A stretch of DNA of 64,000 nucleotides from VAZQ01 sp963756715 (GTDB taxonomy: Bacteria; Pseudomonadota; Alphaproteobacteria; Rhizobiales; Xanthobacteraceae). Below, in pieces: positions 43,407 through 52,705 of this stretch (position 1 is the stretch's first letter; every line of letters begins with the position of its first letter). The stretch lies in contig CAVWOV010000015.1 of assembly GCA_963756715.1 (NCBI GenBank), forward strand, positions 310,001 to 374,000. The letters run 5' to 3'. Under the pieces are notes generated by a model. That model searched no databases, was not told the origin of the DNA, and saw nothing but the letters and a program-made list of their open reading frames with translations. A program made the translations under genes and the position numbers.

Positions 43407-44420
43407 CTAGCGGATCGGCGGCGCATACTGGATGCCGCCCTTGGTCCAGAGCCGGTTGAGCCCGCGGCTGATGCCTAGCTTCGAGCCAGCGCCGACATTG
43501 CGGTCGAACACTTCGCCGTAGTTGCCGACGTGCTTGATGATGCGGACCACCCAGTCCTTGGTCAGGCCGAGCTGTTCGCCGTAGTTGCCTTCGAGGCCCA
43601 GAAGCCGCCGGATCTCGGGCTGGTTCGACTTGAGCGCGTCATCGATGCTCTTCGACGACACGCCGAGTTCCTCGGCGTTGAGCATCGCGAAGTTCACCCA
43701 CTTGACGACATCGAACCACTGGTCGTCGCCGTGACGCACCAGCGGGCCGAGCGGTTCCTTGGAGATGACCTCCGGTAGGATGACGTGGTCGTTGGGCACG
43801 GTGAGCTTGAGCTTCTCGGCATAAAGCTGCGAGACGTCGGTGGTGAATACGTCACAACGGCCCGCCTCGTAGGCCTTGACCGTCTCGTCGGCGGTGCCGA
43901 ACGCGATCACCTCGTACTTCATATTGTTGGCGCGGAAGAAATCGGCGAGGTTGAGCTCGGTGGTCGTGCCGGTCTGGGTGCAGACCGACGCGCCATTGAG
44001 TTCGAGCGCCGAATTCACCTTCAGCGCTTTGCGCACCATGAAGCCCTGGCCGTCATAGTAGGTCACGCCCGTAAAATTACCGTAGGCAACATCGCGCGAC
44101 AGCGTCCAGGTGGTGTTGCGCGAGAGCACGTCGATGCCGCCTGATTTGAGCGGCTCGAACCGGTCTTTGGCGGACAGCGGCGTGAACTTGACCTTGGTGG
44201 GATCGTTCAGGATCGCCGCGGCGAGCGCGCGGCAGAAGTCCACGTCGAAACCGGTCCAGTTGCCTTTGTCGTCGGGATTGGAAAATCCCGGCAGTCCCTG
44301 GCTGACGCCGCAGATCAGGGAGCCGCGATCTTTCACCGCCTTCAGCGTCTGGGCCGAGGCCGCCGCGACCGAGAAGCAGAGCGCAGCCACCACGCCGAGG
44401 ACGAGATTCACGCGTTTCAT
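43407..44420 (-). CDS. aapJ: General amino acid ABC transporter, periplasmic binding protein AapJ
   Basis: This encodes a protein of 337 residues. The signal peptide MKRVNLVLGVVAALCFSVAA starts at ATG 44420 and ends near SAQT. The AapJ type of binding protein is shown by GSLICGVSQGLPGFSNPDDKGNW, GFDVDFCRALAAAI, and the C-terminal NYGEVFDRNVG and GLNRLWTKGGIQYAPP. It binds L-amino acids in the periplasm and hands them to AapQM. The remaining aap genes are 1.3 kb further on the same strand, beyond the WYL-EVE module. metC is divergent from it (245 bases). Confidence 0.94.
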   Translation of the reverse strand: MKRVNLVLGVVAALCFSVAAASAQTLKAVKDRGSLICGVSQGLPGFSNPDDKGNWTGFDVDFCRALAAAILNDPTKVKFTPLSAKDRFEPLKSGGIDVLSRNTTWTLSRDVAYGNFTGVTYYDGQGFMVRKALKVNSALELNGASVCTQTGTTTELNLADFFRANNMKYEVIAFGTADETVKAYEAGRCDVFTTDVSQLYAEKLKLTVPNDHVILPEVISKEPLGPLVRHGDDQWFDVVKWVNFAMLNAEELGVSSKSIDDALKSNQPEIRRLLGLEGNYGEQLGLTKDWVVRIIKHVGNYGEVFDRNVGAGSKLGISRGLNRLWTKGGIQYAPPIR

Positions 44421-44665
44421 GGGATAGCCTTTGTCAAGCGTTGTCCGTAACTTCAGGTGAATCGGAGTCGCATCTTTGGAACTCTTCCACCGACCTCGGC
44501 GAACGTGTCCCATTCGAGTGAGGCACCGCTCTCCCCGAGCGTCTGCGCCAACCTCGCTGCAATCTTCGGCGCAATGTCAGGCCGATCGGGTGCCGCGGTC
44601 AAGGGGTTGACGCTCGCGCCGCGGATCGCCATGACCTCGCCACGCCATGCGCAGGGAACATAGCC

Positions 44666-45865
44666 ATGACCAAGACCACCGCAGCCGATCCCTCGCATCC
44701 GCCGCTCAAGGCTGCAACGCGGCTGGTGACCGGCGGCCGTGATCCCGCCGCCAATCACGGCTTCGTCAATCCGCCAGTTTATCACGCTTCCACGGTGCTT
44801 TATCCGACTGCGGAGGATTTCCGTGCGCGCCGTGCGCGCTACCGCTACGGGCGCCATGGCACGCCCACGTCGGAAGCGCTGGAAACTGCGTTGCGTGATC
44901 TGGAAGGTCCCGGTTGCGCCGGCGTGGCGCTCGCGCCGTCCGGGCTTGCGGCGATTTCGGTCGCGCTGCTCTCGGTGCTCAAAGCCGGCGATCATGTGCT
45001 GGTGACCGACAGCGTCTACCTGCCGACGCGCAAATTCTGCAACGGCCTGCTCGCACGCTACGGCATCACGACCAGCTATTACGATCCGCTGATCGGTGCC
45101 GGCATCGCCGCGCTGATCCAGCCGAATACCCGCGCGGTGTTCGTCGAAGCACCCGGCTCGCTCTCATTCGAAATGCAGGACATCCCGGCGATCGCCGCGG
45201 CGGCGCACGCCAAGGGCGCGGCCGTGCTGATGGACAATACCTGGGCAAGCCCGCTCTATTTCGCCGCCTTCGAACACGGCGTCGATCTCTCGATCCAGGC
45301 CGGCACCAAATATATCGGTGGCCATTCCGACATCATGTTCGGCACCGTGTCCGCCAACGAGGCCACCTGGGGACGCCTCAACGACACCGTGCACGAGCTT
45401 GGCATTTGCGTCGCGCCCGACGATGTCTATCTGGCGCTGCGCGGCTTGCGCAGCATGGGCGTGCGCCTTGCGCACCAGCATCAGTCGGGCCTGAAAGTGG
45501 CGCGCTGGCTGGAGCGGCGGCCGGAGGTGTTGCGCGTATTGCATCCCGCGCTCGAAAGCGACCCGGGCCACGCCATCTGGAAGCGCGACTTTACCGGCGC
45601 CTCGAGCCTGTTCAGCATCGTGCTCAAGCCGGTGCGCGAGGCCGCCGTCAACGCCTTCCTCGACGAACTCAAGCTGTTCGGCATGGGCGCCTCCTGGGGC
45701 GGCTTCGAGAGCCTCGCCACCCCGTTCGACTGCGCGAGCTTCCGCACCGCGACGCCGTGGGCCCCCGGCGGGCCGACGATACGGCTGCACATCGGGCTCG
45801 AGGACGTCGACGACCTCACCGGCGATCTGGAACGCGGCTTTGCCGCGATGGCGGCGGCGGGATGA
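44666..45865 (+). CDS. metC: Cystathionine beta-lyase
   Basis: The 399-residue PLP enzyme splits cystathionine to homocysteine, pyruvate and ammonia. The PLP lysine lies in SIQAGTKYIGGHSDIM. The upstream RYGRHGTPTSEALETAL and substrate-site VEAPGSLSFEMQDIP support beta-lyase over gamma-synthase. Its neighbourhood with aapJ on the divergent side is the usual one in Hyphomicrobiales. Length is normal. No methionine-related operator was recognised in the 245-base divergent region. Confidence 0.93.
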   Translation: MTKTTAADPSHPPLKAATRLVTGGRDPAANHGFVNPPVYHASTVLYPTAEDFRARRARYRYGRHGTPTSEALETALRDLEGPGCAGVALAPSGLAAISVALLSVLKAGDHVLVTDSVYLPTRKFCNGLLARYGITTSYYDPLIGAGIAALIQPNTRAVFVEAPGSLSFEMQDIPAIAAAAHAKGAAVLMDNTWASPLYFAAFEHGVDLSIQAGTKYIGGHSDIMFGTVSANEATWGRLNDTVHELGICVAPDDVYLALRGLRSMGVRLAHQHQSGLKVARWLERRPEVLRVLHPALESDPGHAIWKRDFTGASSLFSIVLKPVREAAVNAFLDELKLFGMGASWGGFESLATPFDCASFRTATPWAPGGPTIRLHIGLEDVDDLTGDLERGFAAMAAAG

Positions 45866-45934
45866 GCGACGCGGCACCGTTCAGGATGCCGCCGTTCGCC
45901 CGATCTGCGCGCGGCGCATGACCCGGCGCAAATC

Positions 45935-46963
45935 TCACTTGGCGGAATATTTCGCCACCAGCGCCTGGGCGTCGGAAATCACCTTGGCGCCGTCGCCGCC
46001 CTTCTTGTCCACTTCGTCCTTGAACCGGGCAAACACCGGCGCGACCAGCTTGCGGTATTTGTCCGTCTCCGCGGCGTTCAAGGTGACGAACTTGTTCTTC
46101 GGCTTCGAATGCATCACTTTCAGACCGTCCTGGTCGATCATGTCCCAGACCTGAATGGCGAAAGGCGCGAGATTGCGGCCGGCATTGTTGTCGATCACCT
46201 TTTTCAGGTCGGCCGGCAGGCTCTCGTACTTCTGCTTGTTCATCAGGAACATGAAGACGGTCGTCGCCATCCGCGGCTGCTCCCCCGCGAAGGTCGTGAA
46301 GTTGTCGACCAAATCCTGCATCTTCACCGCCGGTGCGATCTCGTAGGTCAGGACCGCGCCGCTCACCGTGCCCTTGCTCAACATCGGCGCAAGTTCCGGA
46401 AGCGAAACCTGCACCGGCACCCCGCCGACCGCCTCGACGGTCCAGGCGGCGGTGCGCGAAGGCGTGCGCAGTTTCAGGCCCTTGAAATCCTGAACCGCGT
46501 TGATCGCGCTCTTCGTCATGTAGAGTGAGCCGGCCTGCGCGTGCACCAGGAGCACGTGATAGGGCTCCAGTTCCTTCTTCAAGTGCATCTCGGCGAAATC
46601 CTGCAACGCCAGGACCGTCGAACGCGTGTCGCGATGAATGAACGGCAGTTCGAACACCTCGTCTTTGACGATCACACCGGGCGTGAAACCGGGCAAGGTC
46701 CAAACAATATCCACCACGCCGTCGCGTGCCTGCGCGAGCAGCTCCGTCGGCCTGCCGCCAAGCTGCATGGAGGGAAAGACCTGAACCTTGATGCGGCCGT
46801 TGGACTCCTTGCCGATCTTCTCCGCCCACGGGATGAGGAAATGCTTCACCGGGTTGGCCATCGGCGGCATGAAGGTGTGCACGCGTAACGTGACCTCCTG
46901 CGCCTGCGCCGGTCCAAACGAGATTGCGGTGCAGGCAAATGCGAGCATGAACCATCGTTTCAT
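45935..46963 (-). CDS. Orphan TRAP transporter solute-binding protein (DctP family)
   Basis: This encodes a protein of 342 residues. The signal peptide MKRWFMLAFACTAISFGPAQAQ starts at ATG 46963. The DctP fold shows LRVHTFMPPMANPVKHFLIPWAEKI (in two strands) and ARDGVVDIVWTLPGFTPG, with the conserved KGLKLRTPSRTAAWTVEAVGG region containing the carboxylate-binding arginine. It should bind an organic acid in the periplasm. No DctQ/DctM genes are next to it, so it must use a distant TRAP membrane pair. It converges with metC. Confidence 0.92.
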   Translation of the reverse strand: MKRWFMLAFACTAISFGPAQAQEVTLRVHTFMPPMANPVKHFLIPWAEKIGKESNGRIKVQVFPSMQLGGRPTELLAQARDGVVDIVWTLPGFTPGVIVKDEVFELPFIHRDTRSTVLALQDFAEMHLKKELEPYHVLLVHAQAGSLYMTKSAINAVQDFKGLKLRTPSRTAAWTVEAVGGVPVQVSLPELAPMLSKGTVSGAVLTYEIAPAVKMQDLVDNFTTFAGEQPRMATTVFMFLMNKQKYESLPADLKKVIDNNAGRNLAPFAIQVWDMIDQDGLKVMHSKPKNKFVTLNAAETDKYRKLVAPVFARFKDEVDKKGGDGAKVISDAQALVAKYSAK

Positions 46964-47170
46964 TTTAGCGTCCTCCCGTTTTCTTTCTTGGTCCGGCATT
47001 CCCGGATGATTTTCAAACCTGAGAATACTCGCCCCTTCCCGCCATCCTCGCAATCTTCAAGTGCAATGCGAAGCAGTTAGATCGTCGCAAGGAGGCTATA
47101 CCGCAGTGCGAATTTCATCCGGAAAGAATTGGAATTTCTGCCTGCTGCAGCCGCCAGCGGGCCTTGGGAT

Positions 47171-47237
47171 AAACGCAACAAAACGGTTGCGTTTTGCGGT
47201 CGACATCTCGATAGTGTCGCGCAACCAGGAGGTTGCG
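47171..47237 (+). promoter_or_regulatory. Promoter and paired ArsR-type operator palindromes before SRPBCC-ArsR
   Basis: AAACGCAAC (47171-47179) and GTTGCGTTT (47186-47194) form a perfect 9-bp inverted repeat. A second palindrome, CGCAACC-AGGA-GGTTGCG (47220-47237), shares the CGCAAC/GTTGCG core and contains the Shine-Dalgarno (AGGAGG). Between them a promoter can be drawn: TTGCGT (47187-47192), 17 bases, GATAGT (47210-47215). The first site overlaps the -35 box, the second the ribosome site. Autorepression by the ArsR gene downstream is the obvious model. Confidence 0.55.
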
Positions 47238-47238
47238 A

Positions 47239-47691
47239 ATGAGCGATGTCATCGAGAAGCGGATCGAGCTCAAAGCGCCCGTGTCACGGGTTTGGCGTGC
47301 GTTGACTGACCACCGTGAGTTCGGCGAATGGTTCCGGGTGAAGCTCGAAGGGCCGTTTGTGCCGGGACAACTCTCACGCGGACACATGACCTATCCGGGC
47401 TACGAACACCTGAAATGGGAAGCCACGGTGCAGAAAATGGAGCCGGAGCGGCTGTTCTCCTTCACCTGGCATCCCTATGCCATCGATCCCAAGGTCGACT
47501 ACTCGAACGAGCCCACCACCCTGGTGGAGTTCAGGCTTGAACCGCAGGATGGCGGCACGATTCTGGTCCTGACGGAATCGGGCTTTGACGCCATCCCCAA
47601 AGACCGCCAGTTCGAGGCCTTCCGAATGAATGACCGCGGCTGGACCACCCAGATGAAGAACATCGAACAACATGTTGAGCATTCGGTCTAA
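47239..47691 (+). CDS. SRPBCC/AHSA1 domain protein
   Basis: This encodes a protein of 150 residues from an ATG that follows AGGAGG by 6 bases. The AHSA1-type SRPBCC fold is clear (IEKRIELKAPVSRVWRALTDH, FGEWFRVKLEGPF, ERLFSFTWHPYA, and a C-terminal helix GWTTQMKNIEQHV). These domains bind hydrophobic ligands. It overlaps the ArsR gene by 20 bases, the common SRPBCC-ArsR pair, in which the regulator controls both. The ligand and signal are unknown. Confidence 0.9.
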   Translation: MSDVIEKRIELKAPVSRVWRALTDHREFGEWFRVKLEGPFVPGQLSRGHMTYPGYEHLKWEATVQKMEPERLFSFTWHPYAIDPKVDYSNEPTTLVEFRLEPQDGGTILVLTESGFDAIPKDRQFEAFRMNDRGWTTQMKNIEQHVEHSV

Positions 47692-48016
47692 ACGCCGTGC
47701 CGAGTTGCGGGATCGCGCCTCGGTGTTCGCGGCTTTGGGCGACGAAACGCGGTTGTCGCTGGTCGTAGAGTTGTCCCAGGGGCCGCCGCAGTCGATCTCC
47801 CGACTTGCGGAAGGCTCGACGCTGACGCGACAGGCCATCACCAAGCACCTTCGCGTGCTGGAAGTCGCCGGCGTCGTCCACAGCATCCGGGTCGGACGCG
47901 AAAGCCTGTTCGCGTTCCGGCCGGAGCCCCTCAAAGAGCTTCAGAGCTACCTCGAACGCGTGTCTGGTCAATGGGACGATGCTTTGGCGCGCCTGAAGTC
48001 CTTCGTGGAGAAATAA
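47672..48016 (+). CDS. ArsR family transcriptional regulator
   Basis: This encodes a protein of 114 residues. The winged helix of the ArsR/SmtB family is seen (VFAALGDETRLSLVVELSQG, SISRLAEGSTLTRQAITKHL, and the wing GVVHSIRVGRESLFAF). No metal-binding cysteine pair is present, so metal sensing is unlikely. It overlaps the SRPBCC gene by 20 bases and probably binds the two palindromes in front of that gene. Length is typical of the non-metal SRPBCC-linked group. Confidence 0.93.
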   Translation: MLSIRSKRRAELRDRASVFAALGDETRLSLVVELSQGPPQSISRLAEGSTLTRQAITKHLRVLEVAGVVHSIRVGRESLFAFRPEPLKELQSYLERVSGQWDDALARLKSFVEK

Positions 48017-48037
48017 CGAGCGCGGCCTGCCGCAAAC

Positions 48038-48370
48038 TTACGCCGCGTGCGCCGCCGCGCGCCGGTCGCGCAGTTCGAAATACAGATTACGCGCGTAGAC
48101 GAACACGCCGAACCCCTGCCCCAGGATGAACACCGGATCGCGAATGTAGAGCGCGTAGCCGAACAGCAGCACGCCGCCGCCGATCGAGAAGAACCAGAAC
48201 GCGATCGGCATCACCATCTTGCCGGCACGTTCGGAGGCGATCCACTGCACCACGAAGCGCATGGTGAACATGATCTGCGCCAGATAGCCGAGCAGCACCC
48301 ACCACTGGAACTTGGCGACGAACACGTCGTGCAGGTAGTCGCCGACCGACTGCACGAGATCAATCAGCAT
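48038..48370 (-). CDS. Lipid-A-biosynthesis N-terminal domain (LAB_N) membrane protein
   Basis: This encodes a 110-residue membrane protein with three helices. The LAB_N motif is plain (WWVLLGYLAQIMFTMRFVVQWIASERAG, then MPIAFWFFSIGGGVLLFGYALYI). It is named from a domain fused to LpxB in some bacteria and in stand-alone form is found with envelope glycosyltransferases. It is last in the GT39-PAP2-GT2-LAB_N set and overlaps the GT2 gene by 11 bases. Some relatives may move or flip lipid-linked sugars; this is inference. Confidence 0.9.
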   Translation of the reverse strand: MLIDLVQSVGDYLHDVFVAKFQWWVLLGYLAQIMFTMRFVVQWIASERAGKMVMPIAFWFFSIGGGVLLFGYALYIRDPVFILGQGFGVFVYARNLYFELRDRRAAAHAA

Positions 48371-49121
48371 GACGCTTCACCTCCAACACGTCGGGGACAT
48401 GGCGCTTGCGGCGAATGAGCCACCAGACGCCAAACAGATCGAGCATGCCGACCCATAGCCGGTCCCACAGGCCGTAGTTTGATGTGCCGTGGAGGCGCAC
48501 CCGGTCGACAACATCCACGTAGGCGATCTCGAAGCCGTCGCGCTTGACCAGTGCGGGAAGAAAGCGGTGCAGCCCATCGAAATACGGCAGCGACAGGAAC
48601 ACGTCGCGGCGGAAGGCCTTGAGGCCGCAGCCGGTGTCGCGCGTCTCGTCGCGCAACACCAGACCGCGCACGCTGTTGGCGATGCGCGATTGCAGCTTTT
48701 TGAAGCCGGTCGCTTTGCGGCCGGTCCGCTGGCCCGCAACCAGCCCAACGCGCGGCATGCCCGCCGCCATCGCCTTGAGCATCACCGGAATGAACTTGGG
48801 GTCGTTCTGGCCGTCGCCGTCCAGCGTGGCGATCACCGGTGCGCGCGCATACCGCACGCCCGTCCGCACCGCTGCCGATTGCCCGCAGGAGGTCTGGTGG
48901 CGGATGTGGCGCAGCCATGGCCGGCTCGCCATCAGCAAGGTCAGCTCGGCATCGGTGTTGTCGGTCGAGCCGTCGTTGACGTAGATGACCTCGAAGCTCA
49001 GAGACTTGCCGAGCGCGTCCACGATCTCGGCAACGAGGGGCGCGACGTTGCCGGCCTCGTTCTTGACCGGGATGACGATGGACACCGCCGGTCGGGCGTC
49101 TTTGCCGGGCGTTTCGTTCAT
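48360..49121 (-). CDS. Family 2 glycosyltransferase (polyprenyl-phosphate sugar transferase-like)
   Basis: This encodes a protein of 253 residues. A GT-A fold with VSIVIPVKNEAGNVAPLV, the YVNDGSTDNT donor site and the DGDGQNDP metal motif is seen. The later RDETRDTGCGLKAFRRDVF matches DPM1/ArnC-like enzymes that load a sugar onto undecaprenyl phosphate. No C-terminal membrane helices are present, so it is peripheral. It would supply the lipid-linked sugar for the GT39 enzyme encoded upstream. The ATG at 49121 gives the standard start; the frame is open further upstream. Confidence 0.92.
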   Translation of the reverse strand: MNETPGKDARPAVSIVIPVKNEAGNVAPLVAEIVDALGKSLSFEVIYVNDGSTDNTDAELTLLMASRPWLRHIRHQTSCGQSAAVRTGVRYARAPVIATLDGDGQNDPKFIPVMLKAMAAGMPRVGLVAGQRTGRKATGFKKLQSRIANSVRGLVLRDETRDTGCGLKAFRRDVFLSLPYFDGLHRFLPALVKRDGFEIAYVDVVDRVRLHGTSNYGLWDRLWVGMLDLFGVWWLIRRKRHVPDVLEVKRHAD

Positions 49122-49167
49122 GATCTCCGCCGCGCCTTGCCGCCGGAGGGCGGGGTGCGCGTGCTTC

Positions 49168-50019
49168 TTATGGGGCGACAAGCTGCCGGGCAACCCCTTT
49201 GATGCGCCGGAACGACGGCCCCGGCAGCGGCCAGATGCGGCCGTCCGGCCCCCGCGCAAAGCCCAGCCGGCGCGCGGCGAACCACTCCCGGACCAGGAGC
49301 GCGCCCACCGCGCCGACCAGGGCGCCCGCCAGCACATCGCTCGGATGGTGCGCGGTGAGGACGACGCGGCTCACCCCAATAACCAGCGCATAGACCCACA
49401 TCAGCGCCCGCGTCCGCGGCCAGAGCGCTCCGATCGCGACGGCGGCCGCGAACGCAGTGGTCGCATGGCCCGACGGCATGCTGGCATACTCAACCTTCCA
49501 ACTGAACGGTGCATAGAGGAACGGGTCGGCACTGCCGCCGACGAACGGCCGCGCCCGCCCGATCAGCCGCTTCACGATGCTGACGAAAAGGCTCGGGAGA
49601 CCGATCGCCAAAACCAGGAATGACAGACGAACCGATATGGCCGCTAAGACGAGCCGGGATCGATGCGGGAGCGATGGCGCGGCAACGAGCGCGATGACGA
49701 TGAGCGTCAATCCGATCGGCCAGAGGAACCAACTCGACTTGCCGAAGTCGGTGAGTTCGTCGAAGACTGCGATCAGCCCATGCGGCAGCCGGCGCGCCGC
49801 GGTGATCGCCCAGGCATCGAGCAGCACCATTGTCCCGGCCAGGACGATCAATGTGACGAGAGCGCCGATGGCGAGACGATGCGGCGCACGCCAAGGTGAC
49901 CGTGCCGAAGCATTGGCGCGCCGCGCACGCCCGAGCAGGGCAAACCCGCCGGCAATATTCGCGCGCGCCCATTGCGGCCACGCTGGCCGTTTCGCGGCGA
50001 TCGGGTCGGTGAGGCTCAC
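49168..50019 (-). CDS. PAP2 family membrane phosphatase
   Basis: This encodes a protein of 283 residues. Six hydrophobic helices and the three PAP2 active-site blocks are present: KRLIGRARP, PSGH (YASMPSGHATTAF) and SRVVLTAHHPSDV. The family removes phosphate from polyprenyl or lipid A phosphates at the outer face of the inner membrane. The GTG start at 50019 overlaps the stop of the GT39 gene (GTGA), so they are translationally coupled. This supports a role in lipid A or carrier-lipid processing with the neighbours. Confidence 0.92.
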   Translation of the reverse strand: MSLTDPIAAKRPAWPQWARANIAGGFALLGRARRANASARSPWRAPHRLAIGALVTLIVLAGTMVLLDAWAITAARRLPHGLIAVFDELTDFGKSSWFLWPIGLTLIVIALVAAPSLPHRSRLVLAAISVRLSFLVLAIGLPSLFVSIVKRLIGRARPFVGGSADPFLYAPFSWKVEYASMPSGHATTAFAAAVAIGALWPRTRALMWVYALVIGVSRVVLTAHHPSDVLAGALVGAVGALLVREWFAARRLGFARGPDGRIWPLPGPSFRRIKGVARQLVAP

Positions 50020-51741
50020 AGTGGACCCCGCGAACGGTAGACCGCAATCGTGATCGGCGATCCGGTCCCGATGTTGATCGCGCTGACGCGCGGGCCGGCA
50101 GTGTAGCGCAGCCCGATCGCTTCGGCGCGCTGCGAGAAATTCTTCTCCTGGCGTGCCTCGATGAACGCGAAGCGGCACTCGCCGCCACGCAGGAATTCAG
50201 CCGCACTCGCAGCGTCGATCAACTCGGTCGAGGTGCCGGCCAGGAAAACGAGGCTCGGCTCCTGATAACCGGCTGCGGCGGCGACCGGCTCACGGCAACC
50301 GCTGTCGCGGAGGATGCGTGCGAGCGTCACGCTCGGAAACAATTGCGTGATCGAGGGCACGACCAACCCGAAGGTCGCGATGCCGATCAGGATACCGGCT
50401 GTGACCGCGCGCAGTAGCGAGACTTCTGCGCCGTCGGTTTGATAGAACCGCCACGCTAGAAATCCCATGACGACGGCCAAGCCGATCACCGGCCAGACCA
50501 GGAGCCCAAACTGGTGGCCGATCACGATGAGGGCCGTTAGGCCGACAAGCCCCGCCAGCACGGGCAGCAGGAACCAGGAGATCACGCCCGGCACAAGCCA
50601 GCGCGCACGCGACAACGTCCCCGCATCGATGACGCCGGCAATCAGGATGGCAATCGCCGGATAGAGCGGCAATACGTAGTGCGGCAGCTTGGTGACGACC
50701 AGTTCGAACACGATCCAGGAGGGGACGAGCCACGCCAGCAGGAATTTGACCGCGGGCTCGCGGCGCGCCGCGAACACCGCCGGCGTCGCCAGCGCGGCAA
50801 GTGCGGCGCCCGGCCAGAACGTCAGCCAGAACAGCAGGAAGTAATAGCCCGGCGGCGCGCCGTGGGATTCCTGGCCGCTCGCCACTTTGCCGAGCAGGTC
50901 TTGTCCGACGGCGGAGGCAAAGAATTCGTCGCCCGCGCGCAGAAAGATCGCCACGAACCATGGCAGCACCAGCAGGACAAACCAGGCGGCGCCGATCAGC
51001 GGCTTGAGCGTCAGCAGCCAGCGGGCGGAACGGTCGACGATCACCAGCGTCGCAATCGCCAGCCCGATCACCATCAGGTTGACGGGTCCTTTCAGCAACA
51101 CGCCCGCCGCCAAAGCGGTCCAGAACACCGCCGCCACTCTCCAGCGGCCAGCCGCGTCGAGCTTGTCGCGCTGCTCCGGCAGGTAGGCGCGCGCCAGCGC
51201 ACCCATGGCGGCGACGATGGTGAACAGCAGCATGGCGTCGGTCTTGGCCAGCAGCGCGCTCGATCGCCAGCAGCATGCAGCTCGCCATCATCAGCGCCGC
51301 CAGTACGGCGGCCCGCCGCGAGACCAGCGCGAGCGCCGCCCAATAGGTCGCCAGCACCGCAGCGATCGCCCCGAGCAACGACGGAATGCGGTAGAGCCAA
51401 ATGCGCGTACGGGCTTCCGGCACGCCGATCGCTTCGGCGGCACGCACCACGGCGGCCTGCAGCCAGTAGATGCCGACCGGCTTCTTGTAGCGGACCTCGT
51501 CCTGGAAGCGGATGTCGATGTAGTCGCCCGCCTCCACCATCTGCTTGGTCGCCTGGGCAAATCGCGCCTCGTCGCGATCGACCGGCGGAACGCTGAAGAA
51601 GCCCGGCAGGAAGCAGAGCAGCGCGACGACCACGAGCATGCCGATAGCGCGGCGGTGCGAGCCGGTGGCGTAGTCCACAACCTTCTTGAGATCGAGCGCC
51701 GCCGCGGCCTGCCGCCGCCCGTCGCCGGCCGTCACCGACAT
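50016..51741 (-). pseudogene. GT39/ArnT-like lipid-linked glycosyltransferase, frameshifted
   Basis: The first part (from 51741) contains the GT39 N-terminus: FSVPPVDRDEARFAQATKQM with the catalytic Asp-Glu region, YKKPVGIYWLQAAVV and further helices, to MLLAIE. The frame then changes at about 51246-51262, and the rest (AKTDAMLLFTIVAAMG to the stop) lies in the next frame. One extra base accounts for it. Full length would be about 575 residues. The family moves a sugar from undecaprenyl phosphate to lipid A or another acceptor in the periplasm. The surrounding genes are intact, so a sequence error is possible. Confidence 0.83.
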
Positions 51742-51870
51742 CTGCTCCACCCTGGCTAAATATCCGGCAACAATAAAGAAATTGCCCCGCTGGCGAAAGG
51801 CCGGCGGGGCGGTGGCGAGGCGAAAACGGCGGTATCAGACAACCGCAAATGGCCTGTGCAGACGGCCGCG

Positions 51871-52677
51871 TCAGGTCCGGTAGGACGGGTCGCGGCGGTC
51901 GAGCATGCGCTTGAGCGCCGGCCATTCCATCGAGCCATGGGGCTGGCGTTTACCCTTGGCGTCGGGTGACGGCATGATAGCGAGTTGCGTGTTCGAGCGC
52001 GCGACGACCTCTTGCGGCGGCATGTTGATTTCGGCGTTGCACGCCATCGCCAGCAGTTGCGTCTGGCAGGCGCGCTCCAGGCGATAGATGTTGTTGAACG
52101 CCTGACCGATGGTCTGCCCCACCGCCAGTAGACCGTGATTACGCAGGATCAGAACCTCGCAGTCGCCGAGATTGTCGACCAGCCGCTTCTGCTCGCCGAG
52201 ATCGACCACGACGCCTTCGAAATCGTGATAGGCGACCTTGCCCCAGCGCATCGCCGTTTGGGTGAGCGGCAGCAGCCCGCACTTGAGCACCGACACCGCC
52301 ATGCCGGCATTGGTGTGGGTATGCAGGACACAGCCGACATCGTGGCGCGCCCCGTGGATCGCGCTGTGGATGACATAACCCGGCAGGTTGATCCCATAGT
52401 CAGGATTGGAGTTGGCGATGATGTTGCCGGCAAGATCGATCTTAATCAGCGACGACGCGGTGATCTCCTCGTACATCATCCCGAACGGGTTGATCAGGAA
52501 GTGCTCGTCCTTGCCCGGCACCCGCGCCGAGATGTGGTTGAGATGCAGGTCCGTCATCCCGTAGAGATCGACCAGCCGGTAGGCCGCGGCGAGATCGACG
52601 CGGGTCTGCCACTCCAGCGGGTCAATGCCATTCGCCGGCTGGGCGGTTGCGATGTCGATCTTCGGAACGGTGTTCAT
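51871..52677 (-). CDS. Class II aldolase/adducin family protein (copy 2)
   Basis: This encodes a protein of 268 residues. The metal region is GCVLHTHTNAGMAVSVL, with later LRNHGLLAVGQT; the N-terminus LHLNHISARVPGKDEHFLIN is also typical. It is clearly homologous to the protein at 18550-19314 (EWQxRVDLAAxYRLV near residue 22). It lies 28 bases after a Bug gene on the same strand, so Bug and aldolase are co-transcribed, as at the other locus. The substrate is unknown; a hydroxy- or keto-acid is likely since Bug proteins bind carboxylates. Confidence 0.89.
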   Translation of the reverse strand: MNTVPKIDIATAQPANGIDPLEWQTRVDLAAAYRLVDLYGMTDLHLNHISARVPGKDEHFLINPFGMMYEEITASSLIKIDLAGNIIANSNPDYGINLPGYVIHSAIHGARHDVGCVLHTHTNAGMAVSVLKCGLLPLTQTAMRWGKVAYHDFEGVVVDLGEQKRLVDNLGDCEVLILRNHGLLAVGQTIGQAFNNIYRLERACQTQLLAMACNAEINMPPQEVVARSNTQLAIMPSPDAKGKRQPHGSMEWPALKRMLDRRDPSYRT

Positions 52678-52705
52678 CACTGCATCTCCTGCGCCTTCGG
52701 GCGGA

